DNA of 64,000 bases from Lineus longissimus (lineage: Eukaryota > Nemertea > Pilidiophora > Heteronemertea > Lineidae): the NCBI RefSeq assembly GCF_910592395.1, contig NC_088317.1:10170001-10234000 (forward strand). Direction: 5' to 3'. A program made the position numbers and the translations under genes. Position 1 is the stretch's first letter, and each line of letters opens with the position of its first letter. Of the stretch, positions 1-10,796 are shown piece after piece. The notes beneath the pieces were generated by a model that saw only the letters and a program-made list of their open reading frames with translations, was not told the origin of the DNA and did not search any database.

Positions 1-28
1 TATACAGGGTGTTATACAAAACACTACA
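1..28 (-). repeat. Gypsy 3' LTR, first 28 bp only
   Basis: This matches the beginning of the 5' LTR at 4902-4875 except for a small difference at the window edge. The rest lies outside the window. Confidence 0.8.
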
Positions 29-44
29 ACCCTTCCCCTTTTAG
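29..44 (-). other. Gypsy polypurine tract
   Basis: The minus strand reads CTAAAAGGGGAAGGGT directly before the 3' LTR. This is the expected position and composition of the plus-strand primer used in reverse transcription. Confidence 0.8.
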
Positions 45-612
45 AACAAAACTCCTCTAAGTTAACTGTTTAACAAGAACTCCAAACTAAGACAAGAATT
101 ACAATGTTGAAATATAGTCAACTGTATCAGTCCAAACTTTAACCTGGAGACGCCTAACTAAACTGTCTCTCAATTCTCTGCTCAGGTAAATGCAACCAAA
201 TAAAACTCAATTCACATTGATTGAACATATTGAACACTAATATTAACTAAATCTTGACCTTAACTTGTCTCAACCAGATAATCTCTAGAAACCTGTCCAA
301 TGTTGTTTACTCTACTAGTACTGCAGGTTGTACGCAATTGTCTCTACAATTCAGAACAGTCCAAATTATCCTAGCATCAACAATTTTGGTTAAGTCTACA
401 ATTACTAGTATAATTTTATATAGTTCTTGACACAAATATAATGTAATTAAACCAATAATACTTCAAACCAACAAAATTAAAGGAGAACAACTGGGGTAGA
501 CTACCCAGAAGTTCCAGACAAGATCAGGGAGTATTCTGTCCCCTTATAGGTGACCTGTCTGTGTTTTAGAAAGTGCACCTTTTGACTTTGACAAGACACT
601 TGGGCAAAACAC
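45..612. other. Gypsy 3' untranslated region
   Basis: AT-rich sequence between the integrase stop and the polypurine tract. No reading frame or envelope-like gene is apparent. Confidence 0.6.
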
Positions 613-2235
613 TTAGCCCAATTCATAGTCACTAAGATGAGCTGGTGGGCGGCGTACCCTACCTGACCTGCGCACATTCGGCAATTTAACCGTTGACTCT
701 TGCGGCACTGAGTCATCATTAGAGTCACAATCTGACAGCGCATCCTGTTCAATATCTACAGTAATGGGTTGTTCCTGACTAACGTCCTTCTCAGGTTCCA
801 CGTTTTGTTCATGAAACTTTTTCAACTGCGCCGTGTTCCTCTTGTACATTTTTCCTTTGTCGGATCGGACAGTAACGTCGTTCCCGTATTTCTGCACGAC
901 AACACATGGCTTCTCAGCAAATCTAGTTGACAGTTTGTCCTTCTTTTGTTGTTGCATGAGAACTTTTTCACCAACTAATATTTCACATTCACGCGCATTT
1001 CTACGATTGTCCGCATAGTCTTTTCCCTTTTGTTTTAACTCTGCATCGCGATCTCGGGCTGCTAGCTCACGCTGGTAACTGCTTTCAGAGTATTGCGGCA
1101 CTTTTGATCGTATTTCGCGACCGAACATTAGTTTTGCGGGTGTGACCCCAGTAGTTGAGTGTGGCGTTGTCCTATACGCAAGAAGTAGTCTGTTTAGTCC
1201 TTTCACCCAGTCTTTCCCTTCGGCATGTGCTATTCTCATGGCTTTTAGCATTGTCCTATTCTGTTTCTCAATTTCTCCATTTGCCTGAGGCCACAATGGA
1301 GTACTGGTTCTATGCTCAATACCATTTTCGCGAAGGTATGACTCGAATTCAGCAGAAATGAGTTGTGCCCCATTATCGGTTTTCAGCGACTCTGGATATC
1401 CATAACGGGTGAATATCGGTTCCAAGCACTCGATCATTTTTGCTGAGGTTATTGTCTTTACAATGTCTATTTCAAAGAACCGGCTGTAGTAATCCACTAT
1501 TGCCACAATGTACTCCCCATCAGGCATTGGACCTAGTAAGTCTAAGGCGGTATCTTGCCAAGCTGAACTTGGCAGATCAAAGCGCTTTAGAGGTTCTGGT
1601 TTTTCAGCTCGTCCGACTAGCTGACACCCATGACACGTGCGACATTTTCTATCTGTGTCACGATCAATGCCGGGCCACCATACTTTGGACCTGAGTCTCT
1701 CCTTAGTTTTCACAATACCCTGGTGGCCTTCGTGTCCTAAATCTACAGTTTGTTTCCTCAATGATTTAGGGATAACAAGTCTCCAGCCACGCAGCACGAG
1801 CTTACCAACGACACACAGTTCATTCCTAACCGGTTTAAACTCAGCTGGGCAATTCTCCCAGTGACCTGATTCAACACAATCACGGACAACTGAAAGTTTT
1901 TCATCAGCGGCGGATTCGCGCTCAATATCACGAATTTTGAGGGCTATAGGAGTAGCCTCCTGCGCAATGAAACGCACAAATTGTTCTGCTTCATCAGTCT
2001 GTTCAAGCTTAGACTCAGCAATGAGTCTGGACAGCGCATCAGCCACCATCTGTTTTCCAGGGATGTGCTTTATGGTGAAATCATAAGACTGGAGTCTCAG
2101 AACCCATCTTTCTACTCTAGCACAAGGTTTGGATTTTGGCGCATAAATGTACAGGAGCGGTTTGTGATCGGTGGCGAATTCAAAATGTATACCAGACACA
2201 TAAGCATGAAATCTCTCGCATGACCACACAATCCC
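613..2235 (-). CDS. Gypsy RNase H C-terminus and integrase
   Basis: This is the same frame as the upstream Gag-Pol, separated only by the TAA at 2236-2238. It opens with the end of RNase H (ATDHKPL, then a HIPGK...ADALSR motif). The integrase zinc-binding HHCC follows (H...H, then CRTCHGC). The DDE core comes next: D in ALDLLG, D in LKTDNGAQ, E in NGEIEKQ. The C-terminal region carries basic and acidic stretches and ends in a basic VRRSGRVRRPPAHL tail typical of Gypsy integrases. No natural start codon is expected here. All catalytic residues are present, so apart from the stop the element looks young. Confidence 0.92.
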   Translation of the reverse strand, partial: GIVWSCERFHAYVSGIHFEFATDHKPLLYIYAPKSKPCARVERWVLRLQSYDFTIKHIPGKQMVADALSRLIAESKLEQTDEAEQFVRFIAQEATPIALKIRDIERESAADEKLSVVRDCVESGHWENCPAEFKPVRNELCVVGKLVLRGWRLVIPKSLRKQTVDLGHEGHQGIVKTKERLRSKVWWPGIDRDTDRKCRTCHGCQLVGRAEKPEPLKRFDLPSSAWQDTALDLLGPMPDGEYIVAIVDYYSRFFEIDIVKTITSAKMIECLEPIFTRYGYPESLKTDNGAQLISAEFESYLRENGIEHRTSTPLWPQANGEIEKQNRTMLKAMRIAHAEGKDWVKGLNRLLLAYRTTPHSTTGVTPAKLMFGREIRSKVPQYSESSYQRELAARDRDAELKQKGKDYADNRRNARECEILVGEKVLMQQQKKDKLSTRFAEKPCVVVQKYGNDVTVRSDKGKMYKRNTAQLKKFHEQNVEPEKDVSQEQPITVDIEQDALSDCDSNDDSVPQESTVKLPNVRRSGRVRRPPAHLSDYELG

Positions 2236-4674
2236 TTAAGCTTCCTTCTCCGTTTGTGAATATCGGCACTCCACTTGAGATAGGCTTCGACTGGCATAAC
2301 CGATGACCCTTTTCACACTGTTCTGTTTTTGGACTAGCATCGCGCCTAATCCAACAGGGCTAGCATCGACGATTATCTCAGTCTCTGCATCTTTCTGGAA
2401 GTAAGCCAAACAGTCCGTGTTGCTTAACGCTTCCTTTAGCTGTTTGAACGATTTCTCCTGTTTAGGACCCCACACAAACTTTTCGTCCTGTCTCGTTAAA
2501 CACCGTAAGGGCTCTGCAATCGTTGCCAAGTTCTTTATGAACCTACCACTGAAGTTGACCATACCCATGAAGCTGCGAACTTCTGACGCGGTCTGCGGTC
2601 TGCGGGCTTCTACAACAGCCTTAACGTGCTCGGCGGTTGGCGCAATCCCATGTTCACTGAAAATGAGTCCCATGAACTCTAATTCAGCCAGTCTGAGTTT
2701 AATTTTCTCCTCGTTAAGCGTTAAACCCTTTTCAGCCAGTTTCTTTAACACTTTAAACAGTCTCCGATCGTGTTCTTCCGTATCGCGACCATGTACAACT
2801 AGGTCATCATGGATGTTTTCGCACCCCTCACATTCTGCTAGAACTTGTTGAATGATGTGTTGGAATTTTTCAGGAGCCGAACTTATCCCAAACATCAAAC
2901 GCTTATATCGAAATAAACCAACGTGTGTACAAAATGTTGTGATTTCACGCGACTTTTCATCTAGCTCAATTTGGTGAAAAGCGGATTTCAAGTCTAGTTT
3001 ACTAAACACACGACTACCGTTCATCCTGTCTAAAATCTCGTCGACAGTTGGAATTGGGTGACGCTCACGGATAACAGCTTTGTTCGCCTGCCTCATATCA
3101 ACACATAACCTGATGTCATCACCTTTTTTTGGAATAATCACCACCGGACTAACCCAAGGGGTTGGACCCTCAACTGACTCGACTATATCATCTTTGGCAA
3201 GTGACTTTAATTTCTTTTCAAGCTTTCCACGCGTACTAAACGGAAATCTACGTGTTGGCTGAGCAACTGGTTTTACATTTGGGTCAATGTGGATGGTTGC
3301 CTGGTAATCTTTCAGTTTACCGATTCCATTAAAACACTCTGGAAATGCCTTCTTGATTTCGGCAATCCCCATTGACGTTGAACTGTTAGTGTTACCCTGA
3401 TTACATTGCTCAGTTTGAATCATGTTGACATTTGGACCAACTTTCAAAACATGTAACTTTTCAGCAGTATCTTTACCTAAAAGTGGTCGACCCGCGCAAT
3501 CGATCACAGTAAAGTCAGCATTCACTTCATGATCTGCTATTTTCACATCTGCTGAGAAAGTCCCTAATGTTGACAATGGATCTTTTGTACCATACGGATA
3601 CAATCTTTTACTCGACTTATCAGAAATACACGTAACCCTTTGCTTTTTCATGTATCTCCAAGTATCACGATCCACGATGTTAGCAGTTGATCCCGAATCG
3701 ATCAGCATTCTAACGTTGACTCCACCGATGTCTGCATCGACCATACCACTATTCAGGCTGCAACCTTTCCTCCCTATCAAGAATGCGTACTCGTCATCTT
3801 CATTTGAAGCGTTGACCTGGTTAACTTTTCCTTGTTTCGTATCTCTGCCCTTCTTCGTCGGATTAGCTTTTCCCTGTTTCGGATCTCTGCCCTTCTTCAT
3901 CCGTCCTTGTTTCGTCTTACAAACGCTGGAAAAGTGTCCAACTGGATTGCACTTGTTGCACGTGGCGCTCTTTGCCGGACATGACGGGTCCTTACTGAGG
4001 TGTCCATCACGTCGTCCACAACGGTAACAAGCTAATGTCTTTTTCTCTTTTACGTCACAGGCATTTTTCACACGATTGACTTCACCGGACACCGACTTGG
4101 CTTCAATTTGCATCATTTGCAAATCGACAGCTTCCATTGCTCTAGCTAATTCTAGAACTCTGTCTAGTGTCAGTTCAGTCCCTTTTTGTAAGAGTTTCCT
4201 ACGTAGACCTGATGATTTACATGCGTCGACAACTTGATCTCGGATTTGTTCGTTTTTCGCCTCCCCATCCCCGAATTCGCAATTTAGGGCTTGCTTTTTC
4301 AGTCGTGACACAAACTGGGCAACCGTTTCATCCTCCTGTTTTAACTGTCGAAACACATGTCTCTCGTAAGCTACATTCAACCTCGGCAAGAAATACCCAT
4401 CCAGTTTTCGAATGGCAGCTTTGTACACGTCATCCTCTTCACCTTCAAACCCAGCGACAAATGGCACAGCTGGCACCGTCTCGTACAGATCTTGTACCTC
4501 CATACCAGCAGAGTGTAACAGAAGTGCCTTCTTCTGAGCAGCCAGGGTGACACCTTTTCCCACAGCATAGTACTCAAATGCTTTCTTCCAACGTTTCCAC
4601 CGGGGCCCTACATTGGCCAATTCACCAGTGCAGTCCAATTTAGGAAGTGGGGCCACTTCTAACGCTACCGCCAT
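2236..4674 (-). CDS. Gypsy Gag-protease-reverse transcriptase (5' part of Gag-Pol)
   Basis: 812 residues. Residues 1-200 are a Gag capsid-like region. Two zinc knuckles follow at 216-252: a spaced-out CYRC...H...C and a regular CNKCNPVGHFSSVC. Residues 258-287 are a basic linker with a repeated KKGRD/KQGK unit. The aspartic protease active site is DSG at 326-328. RT spans about 500-680 with LDLKSAFHQ (560-568) and catalytic IHDD at 621-624, a variant of YXDD. RNase H begins near 765 (VDAS). The frame stops with TAA at 2236-2238 inside RNase H and continues uninterrupted in the same frame below it. The polyprotein is therefore split by one nonsense codon. Start is the first ATG after the primer site. 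Confidence 0.93.
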   Translation of the reverse strand: MAVALEVAPLPKLDCTGELANVGPRWKRWKKAFEYYAVGKGVTLAAQKKALLLHSAGMEVQDLYETVPAVPFVAGFEGEEDDVYKAAIRKLDGYFLPRLNVAYERHVFRQLKQEDETVAQFVSRLKKQALNCEFGDGEAKNEQIRDQVVDACKSSGLRRKLLQKGTELTLDRVLELARAMEAVDLQMMQIEAKSVSGEVNRVKNACDVKEKKTLACYRCGRRDGHLSKDPSCPAKSATCNKCNPVGHFSSVCKTKQGRMKKGRDPKQGKANPTKKGRDTKQGKVNQVNASNEDDEYAFLIGRKGCSLNSGMVDADIGGVNVRMLIDSGSTANIVDRDTWRYMKKQRVTCISDKSSKRLYPYGTKDPLSTLGTFSADVKIADHEVNADFTVIDCAGRPLLGKDTAEKLHVLKVGPNVNMIQTEQCNQGNTNSSTSMGIAEIKKAFPECFNGIGKLKDYQATIHIDPNVKPVAQPTRRFPFSTRGKLEKKLKSLAKDDIVESVEGPTPWVSPVVIIPKKGDDIRLCVDMRQANKAVIRERHPIPTVDEILDRMNGSRVFSKLDLKSAFHQIELDEKSREITTFCTHVGLFRYKRLMFGISSAPEKFQHIIQQVLAECEGCENIHDDLVVHGRDTEEHDRRLFKVLKKLAEKGLTLNEEKIKLRLAELEFMGLIFSEHGIAPTAEHVKAVVEARRPQTASEVRSFMGMVNFSGRFIKNLATIAEPLRCLTRQDEKFVWGPKQEKSFKQLKEALSNTDCLAYFQKDAETEIIVDASPVGLGAMLVQKQNSVKRVIGYASRSLSQVECRYSQTEKEA

Positions 4675-4728
4675 TTTCTGCTTTTAGGCTTAGGTTTGCA
4701 AAAATTAACACATCTATGGGTTCACTAG

Positions 4729-4741
4729 ATACTCGTCGCCA
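4729..4741 (-). other. Gypsy primer binding site (candidate)
   Basis: The minus strand reads TGGCGACGAGTAT beginning four bases after the 5' LTR. It starts with the TGG that pairs with a tRNA CCA end. The tRNA species was not determined. Confidence 0.6.
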
Positions 4742-4745
4742 TATT

Positions 4746-4902
4746 TGTACTGTCTTAGCTACCGGTGACGTTAGGATTAACTTGATATTAACGGATTAAA
4801 ACAGAATTGAATCCAACAATCTATCAGTCTTTATTCTCATGTTCCGCTAACTACACAAGTACCACGGGTCTCAATACACAGGGTGTTATACAAAACACTA
4901 CA
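4746..4902 (-). repeat. Gypsy 5' LTR
   Basis: 157 bp, starting TGTAGTGTTTTG and ending AGACAGTACA on the minus strand (TG...CA). Its outer 20 or so bases recur at 28-1, the start of the 3' LTR. A TTTATT on the plus strand near 4832 could be the LTR poly(A) signal read on the minus strand. Confidence 0.8.
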
Positions 4903-6545
4903 GACTTGACATCAACTGCCTTGAGTTCCTCTGAACTTCAAGAGCCACCCTGTAATTTTAACCTGTAGACATTGTATGCAGAACGAGTTGATGGCTTACC
5001 TCCACCAAAGGCTGCATAGGACATATACTTAGCCGTTACCCATTCTGGATCGACCCTTTTCACAAGCGAACTACTGATGTAGGAGCTGTCTGACCCTGTA
5101 TCAAACAACACCGTGGCCTCCACTGCACACCTCCTTCCACACACTGTAACCTTCGCAGTCTGCAGCACCGTATAGACGGACGCCCCCTGGCTGAAGAACA
5201 AGAGTGAATATTAAGATCAGCTAACGCAGTATGCACCACTGCACGGTCTTCACTGGGTCCGGATTGACTATTACCTGACAGTTCTGTACCACTAACAGTT
5301 TCATCATTATCAACTTTTCTTGAATTTGAACCACTACTATGTGAACCCTGCCCATGGCACAGAAGTTGATGATGTCTACCAGAGCACTTAGCACATGTGG
5401 AGTTACAACCTTTGGGCCTATGTCCCAATTTAATACATTTGAAGCAAACTCCACTGTCTTGGATTACCCTATGTCTTTCCTCAATCGGAATCTTAGTGAC
5501 AGTCCAACATCTTTCAGAAGCATGAGCTTTCTTACAGAATACACAAAATTGTTTACTACCTTTGCTAGAATTTGATTGTGAAAGAAGGTTGTACAACAGG
5601 CACATGTTTGCAGCTCGTTGTCTTGGTTGTTGAAAGTCCTTCAAACACCTCACTACGTTTTCTGCGTTGAATCTCTGTCTTGAGGAATGTCAGTAGTCCC
5701 TTCAGATCATTTTCTTTGCCCTCACTGTCTCTCACCCACTCAAGCCGCAACTCGGACGTAAGACGCGAAAGAATAAGTGGAGTCAACAGAACACCGTATT
5801 CCTCTCCACTTATTTTTAATGTCCTCAGGCTTCGAACGTGACCTTGGATAGAATCTAACAACTGCCACAGTTGAGCAATGTTCGGTTTAACAGGCACTGT
5901 GATATTCAATAGCACTTGAATGTGTGAGAATATGATTCTATTCTTCTGTCCGAAACGTTCCGCCAACATTTCCTTAACATTCTCGTAATTGTCGGCTGAT
6001 ATCGACAGACCTTCAATGACCCTTTTTGCATCCTTTTCGAGAACTGACTCAAGGTATGTGAACTTCGAAACGACGAACAAGTCCTTCCGATTGTCAACAA
6101 TGATTTGGAACTTTTCCCAGAAACTTAGTCATTCCATCGGATCTCCATCGAATGTATCAATTTTAGGCAATTTAGCCTCAACCTTTATAGCACCACTACC
6201 ACTAGTCTTAGTACTAGCACCACCAGTAGCACCAGCTGTTACACTAAGCTTCAACTTATCAAGCTCTTCCAATGCTTGAACCTTGCATGTTAGTACCTTT
6301 GTTCTATATTTGAATGTTTCATCAATGTCTGTGTTGAGTAAGTCGACATCCGCACCTATCTCCGTTTCGATTTCTGTACAAATCTGATCATATTTTGCCA
6401 AACGTATATCAAATTCTTTGATCTGCAACTCCAGCGCTACAGCAGAAAAAGATTTGGAGCGTAATAGTTCATCTATGGCATTTGCTTCTCTTGTCAGCCA
6501 AGACCTCATTGCCACACGACTCTTCTTCAGTGTGGAGAGCGCCAT
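4903..6545 (-). pseudogene. BEL/Pao Gag and protease, decayed and interrupted
   Basis: The Gag start is ATG at 6543-6545 (MALSTLKKSR). An N-terminal coiled-coil-like stretch leads to KLPKIDTFDGDP and a DUF1759-type Gag domain (about 6170-5640). Zinc knuckles follow (CVFCKK...C, CFKCIKLGH...C, CAKC...H...C, about 5545-5350), then a DUF1758 aspartic protease with VLFDTGSD near 5100. Breaks are an in-frame TGA at 6129-6131, frame changes near 5580 and 5195, and a TGA at 4938-4940. Coding-like sequence continues to 4903, where the Gypsy LTR starts. The pol part should lie beyond the window, on the far side of the Gypsy element. Confidence 0.85.
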
Positions 6546-7079
6546 CTTGAATTCGTATAGGGCCTACTAATGTATAGTGTACATGGTGTACAGTCAGTCA
6601 ATGCAAATGTACACACATTGAGTCAGCAAATTTTCATTCAAATGTTCAACAAGTCATAACTCATGTCACCTGCACTGAAAACCATCTCAAAGTTCCTCAT
6701 TTATATATCAGTAATGTTCATTGAGGTCTTCGACACCAAATGTTTCGGACCATTATCTTTAGTGCGTCCACAATTTCGATTTTGTGACATGAATAAAATG
6801 AGTACAACAAACTTCTTTATAAAATATGGCCGAATTAATCATTGACAAAAACACAAGGTGGCAGCACCAGACTACACACCAACATATTATAAAACATACT
6901 ACATCACAATCTCCAACAGGGTGAATCACTGAAGACACTAGGGATTGCATGGATTACTTCAGAGGACACCTTCCGCTTCCCAACGGCGAAGAATTTGATT
7001 GACTAGGAGGATCCTGAAGCAAAACAGAGTCTCTAAAGTATCGCATCGAAAATATTTGATCCCATGTGAATGCTATCAC
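6546..7079. other. Spacer between two BEL/Pao fragments
   Basis: No convincing gene. It should hold the leader of the minus-strand Gag, but no sequence here matches the candidate BEL LTR at 8315-8824. Confidence 0.4.
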
Positions 7080-8060
7080 CTTATGTCATCAGAGCAAATT
7101 TGCTTTTCCAAAAGTTATGGCAGAAGGGTTTAGGCTGGGATGATACATTGGATGAGACAACAGCACAGAAATGGCGCATATGAAAAGGAGAGCTGCAGGA
7201 GCTGGATCAATTGGAGATTCCCCGATGTTTATCCTTGGGACTAGGAGAAATCTCCAGCATTGAACTTCCATGGATTTGGCGACGCATCAGAGAAGGCTTA
7301 CGGAGCAGCGGTATACAGCAGACTGGTAGACCAGAATGGTCACACCCCAACAAGATTGGTGATGTCAAAGTCAAAACATTCAAGTCTGCAGGATTTTTCA
7401 TCAAAAGGGTTTTCATTAGGGAAATAGCATCAAAGAAACAGAGTTGGATACAGATACTTTGACTACACAGTTAGCTGCCAAGGGGATAGAATGAAAATTT
7501 ATCGTTGAGCGAGCTCCATGGCGAGTTGGCTGGTGCCTGGTGGGAGCGGTTAGTTCGGTCAGTCAAGGAGTCATTGAGGAGTGTGTTAGGGAAAGCACTT
7601 CTTAGATTATCTGAGCTGTACACAGTCTTGACAGATGTTGAAGCTGCGATCAACTCTCGACCATTGACAACCATAAGGGATGATAGTAGAGATCTGGAAC
7701 CTCTAACCCCATCTCATCTTGCATCGGGAAGGCTGCTGATGGGAAAACCAGATGTAGCAGAAGAAACATGGGAGGCAGCTGATACAATTGTGATGCAGCA
7801 CTACTTGTAAAGACAGAAGTTAGCCAATCACTTCTGGAAGAGATGGCAAAACGAATATCTACCAAGTCCTACAGTGAGGAAAAAGTGGGAAACTGAGAAG
7901 CCACTGGTAGAAGTTGGAAGTATCGTGCTGATATCTGAGGATCGTACAGCTAGAGGAAGTTGGCTGCTAGGACGGGTGGATGAAGTCTATATGGGAAAGG
8001 ATGGAATCGGCAGGACTGTCGCAGTCGCAGTAAGGACGAATTGCACCACTTAGAGGCGGT
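7080..8060 (+). pseudogene. BEL/Pao pol remnant (peptidase A17 region, RNase H, integrase end)
   Basis: Decayed plus-strand pol. 7110-7250 encodes the Pao connector (LWQKGLGWDDTLDE, then QELDQLEIPRCLSLG), with a stop and a frame change. 7262-7385 encodes an RNase H start (HGFGDASEKAYGAAVYSR). 7505-7810 encodes the integrase C-terminal part (WWERLVRSVKESLR, INSRPLT, LTPSHLASGRLL). 7811-8040 gives the DUF5641-type tail (HFWKRWQNEYLPS, GSWLLGRVDEVY). Most of RNase H and the integrase catalytic core is deleted between about 7390 and 7505. It lies head-to-head with the minus-strand BEL Gag at 6545, so they are two insertions or a rearranged one. Confidence 0.82.
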
Positions 8061-8314
8061 GGCTGGTGACACAGCTGATCTTAGCGGCGAAACTGGCTCA
8101 AGTTTTACTCCAAACCCATGCCATGTTAGTTATCTCAGATCTATCGTTGAAGATGAGAAAAATGCTCCTGCTGAAAGCACTGGTCGAGATGGTGAAGAGA
8201 GAGACGATAGCGAAGACACATGTACAGACGATAGTAAGAATATGGACAATGCCATTATGCGCAATGGGGAGGACTTTGCGAACAATAGTGTTGGTCGAAT
8301 GCGGGTGGGGAGGA

Positions 8315-8824
8315 TGTTCCAATCCGTTCCAAATACGGGCGACTCGTTCAGAAACCGCGGCGATTCGTCCATGATCAATAGACATTTCCATTCAAGTCCG
8401 AAACTAAGTACGCTTGCGCACTCGCTATGAGTATTATGACATCATCTACGGACATCATAGTATGACGTCATCTGTGACGAAGTTTTTATTTATTGTTGTC
8501 CGCGGGTTGTGCATTTTTTCATGGTTTAGACGTTACGTTTTTTGAGTTGCAAGAACTTCACTTGAACTACATGGCGTTTTAACGAAAGAACATCCTGCAC
8601 CGGGTCTCATGATCAAATTTATTGCATTATACCGCCTTCGCCCTTTTCTGCCTTTTTGCTTAATCATAAAGCTAGCACAGTCGCGAGGCCTTTACGTTAG
8701 TTTGTAAATATCTGAAGACCATTTGTGTAATGTGTATATAATGTCAATAAAATAATTTGTATTGTTTTTCTATATCTGCCACGTACAATTTGTTTTTGTC
8801 CTCTGCCGGCTATGGGCTGCGACA
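8315..8824 (+). repeat. Candidate BEL/Pao 3' LTR
   Basis: A G-rich tract at 8301-8314 (GCGGGTGGGGAGGA) is followed by TGTTCC. About 510 bp later the sequence reads CTGCGACA, giving TG...CA ends. AATAAA occurs near 8746. Only one copy is in the window, so the boundaries are an inference from position and ends. Confidence 0.45.
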
Positions 8825-8849
8825 CCCTTCCCCCAGTGTATGGTTTGTT

Positions 8850-9560
8850 TGCTTGAGAAAATGTTGAATCACAACTGAGAGCAGGGTCAATAGAAACTGA
8901 TAATCATGTTATCAAGATAAATTTTTGCAGAAAAAAACATATGCTTTCCTGAATTTGATTCATATGGGTGAAATGCCAAGTTCATAGCTTTAGTGGTTAA
9001 GAAACGTGCCATTTGACCTCTGTGACCTTGAAAAGCAGGTCAGATCAAAAACTCATATGATATGTGATGTATCCTTGCTAGGAGAACCTACCATAAAAAT
9101 ATTATTGAAATGAATCACTAATAAGCGAAATATCACACTTTCTAGGTTTTCACTTTTGGCCCCCTGGTGGCCAAGTCGAGAATCAGACCGGACTGAAATT
9201 CAGGGTCAGAGGTCAGCTGACCTAGGGGGTCTCAAGTTCATAGCCTTAGGGGTTAACAAACGTTCCACAGTTACGCTCAAATGGCCAATTTACACCATTT
9301 GACCTCTGTGACCTTGACAAGTTTGTCAAATCAAAAACCCGTATCATATGTGATGTATCCTTGCTAAGAGTATCTACCATAAAATTTTACCAAAAACTAA
9401 TGAGTAATAAGCGAGATATGGCACTATTCAAATTTTTGGTTTTGGCCCCCTGGTGGCCAAGTTAAGTATCGGACCAAACTGAAAATCAGTGTCACAGGTC
9501 ATCTGACCAAGGGGGTCATGTGTACCAAGTTTAAAGTTCATAGAATTCATGACTCCAGGG
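8850..9560 (+). repeat. Tandem-core repeat fragment of a Helentron-type non-autonomous element
   Basis: Diverged units carry a fixed motif order: GACCTCTGTGACCTTGA, a GGTCAAATCAAAAAC box, GATATGTGATGTATCCTTGC, TAATAAGCGAGATAT, GGCCCCCTGGTGGCCAAG, and GTTAAGAAACGTGCCA. No 5' or 3' terminus is visible, so this is a truncated copy. Confidence 0.7.
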
Positions 9561-10119
9561 TTGTTTTGAGGGCAATATCGTAAGAGTTGGTCTTGAGTAT
9601 GGGGACCTGAAGGTCCGTGTGAGGCACCTGGGGAGAGAAGACTAGTTGAACGATGGGATCTGACACGGACACTACTATTGATCTCATTATATGAATACCA
9701 TTTAATTACAAACAAGTGAAAACAGATCATAACATATTCCTTGGCATAAATTAAAATAGGAGTGCGGGAACAAGGTTTTTTTAGCAGGAGGAAAGCGAGA
9801 ACATTTTGCGCCGTCGTATTCCAACTTGACTGGTTAGTGGTGAAATCTGCTTTTAATTTTGCAAATTAACATATTCGTTTTTCTAGTTCTAACGTTGTCT
9901 GAATTAAAGATGCTTTCCCAATGCTTGACTGGTCTGGCAAGAGGCATTGCCAGGAAAACGTGACGTCATTTTGGCCATTCTTCTTACCGCACGCCCTCCC
10001 TCTCCGTAAAACTTCCTGACATGGTGTGAAGTGGGAGGGCGCACAATGGGAACCACACTGCTGCGATGTTAATAGTTTCTATTTATAGAATTCAGCGGCA
10101 GAGATTTTAAGCACGGATG
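9561..10119. other. No gene recognised
   Basis: Contains TGACGTCATTTTGGCC near 9961 and C/G-rich patches, but no supported coding sequence. A weak splice-acceptor candidate is discussed among the rejected items. Confidence 0.4.
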
Positions 10120-10796
10120 AAACGGCCAGGGGCCATTGTGCTCACCGTAAGTATTTTTAGTAGACAGTTACAGAAAGTGCTACAGTATGACAATGGTGAA
10201 TATATTTTTAACTTTGACCTCAGTGACCCTGACAGGTAGGTCAAATAACAAACCAGGGTGATATGTGATGTAGACACATCCACCTGACCATAACAATTTC
10301 ATCACTCGTTACACTACAGCAATCAGCAAAAAACAATTTCCAAGATGGCCGCCTAATTAAATCTATGGCACCAAATAAATCAAAAAATGAAGAAAATGTA
10401 AGATAGAACTCAGAAAAGAAACTAGAGCTGGCTACTGCCAGCGAACTCTCTGCCGAATTAATATCTGGGGGTACCTGCTATGTTGACAGGAAGTTTTTGG
10501 GGCATGGTTTTGAGGGAGGTACGTGCACTTATGTACATTTGGGATAGGTGATGACCACAAAATGAGTCTAAGATGAAGATGTTTATCGAAAATGTCTATC
10601 GAAAATAGTCCGGCTGGCACTCAGTGCTGCAACGATTTAGCAGGTCACAAAAATCTAGTTTTCTGGGCGGGCGAAAGTACAATATCCGAACAAAACACAA
10701 CATATAAAGGCTATTTTATTAAAAGCACAGTCTAGGCATAAAGAATATTTTGTACAGACTATTTTCATGCGAAATGTTCCGAGTATCGCGGACATT

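Larger units (their letters stand above)
1..4902 (-). mobile_element. Gypsy (Ty3) LTR retrotransposon, Mag/SURL-like
   Basis: A nearly complete minus-strand element. The 5' LTR is 4746-4902 and the 3' LTR is cut by the window edge (1-28). A purine-rich tract sits next to the 3' LTR, and a candidate primer site follows the 5' LTR after a 4-base spacer. Internally it encodes Gag-protease-RT (2236-4674) and RNase H-integrase (613-2229) in one reading frame split by a stop codon. Domain order PR-RT-RH-IN is that of Ty3/Gypsy. The family name rests on the zinc-knuckle spacing and the RT variant, so it is an inference. The right flank is BEL/Pao coding sequence, showing that this element inserted into an older one. 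Its target duplication cannot be tested because the left flank is missing. Confidence 0.93.

Noticed and set aside
833-4550. Several open frames on the plus strand opposite Gypsy Gag-Pol
   Set aside because: They are antisense shadows of a well-supported retrotransposon gene and have no family-like motifs.
9545-9628. Possible terminal exon of eIF4E2 with CTCTCCCCAG acceptor on the minus strand
   Set aside because: The acceptor is good, but in the required phase the peptide does not resemble the known eIF4E2 C-terminus and it runs into repeat sequence.
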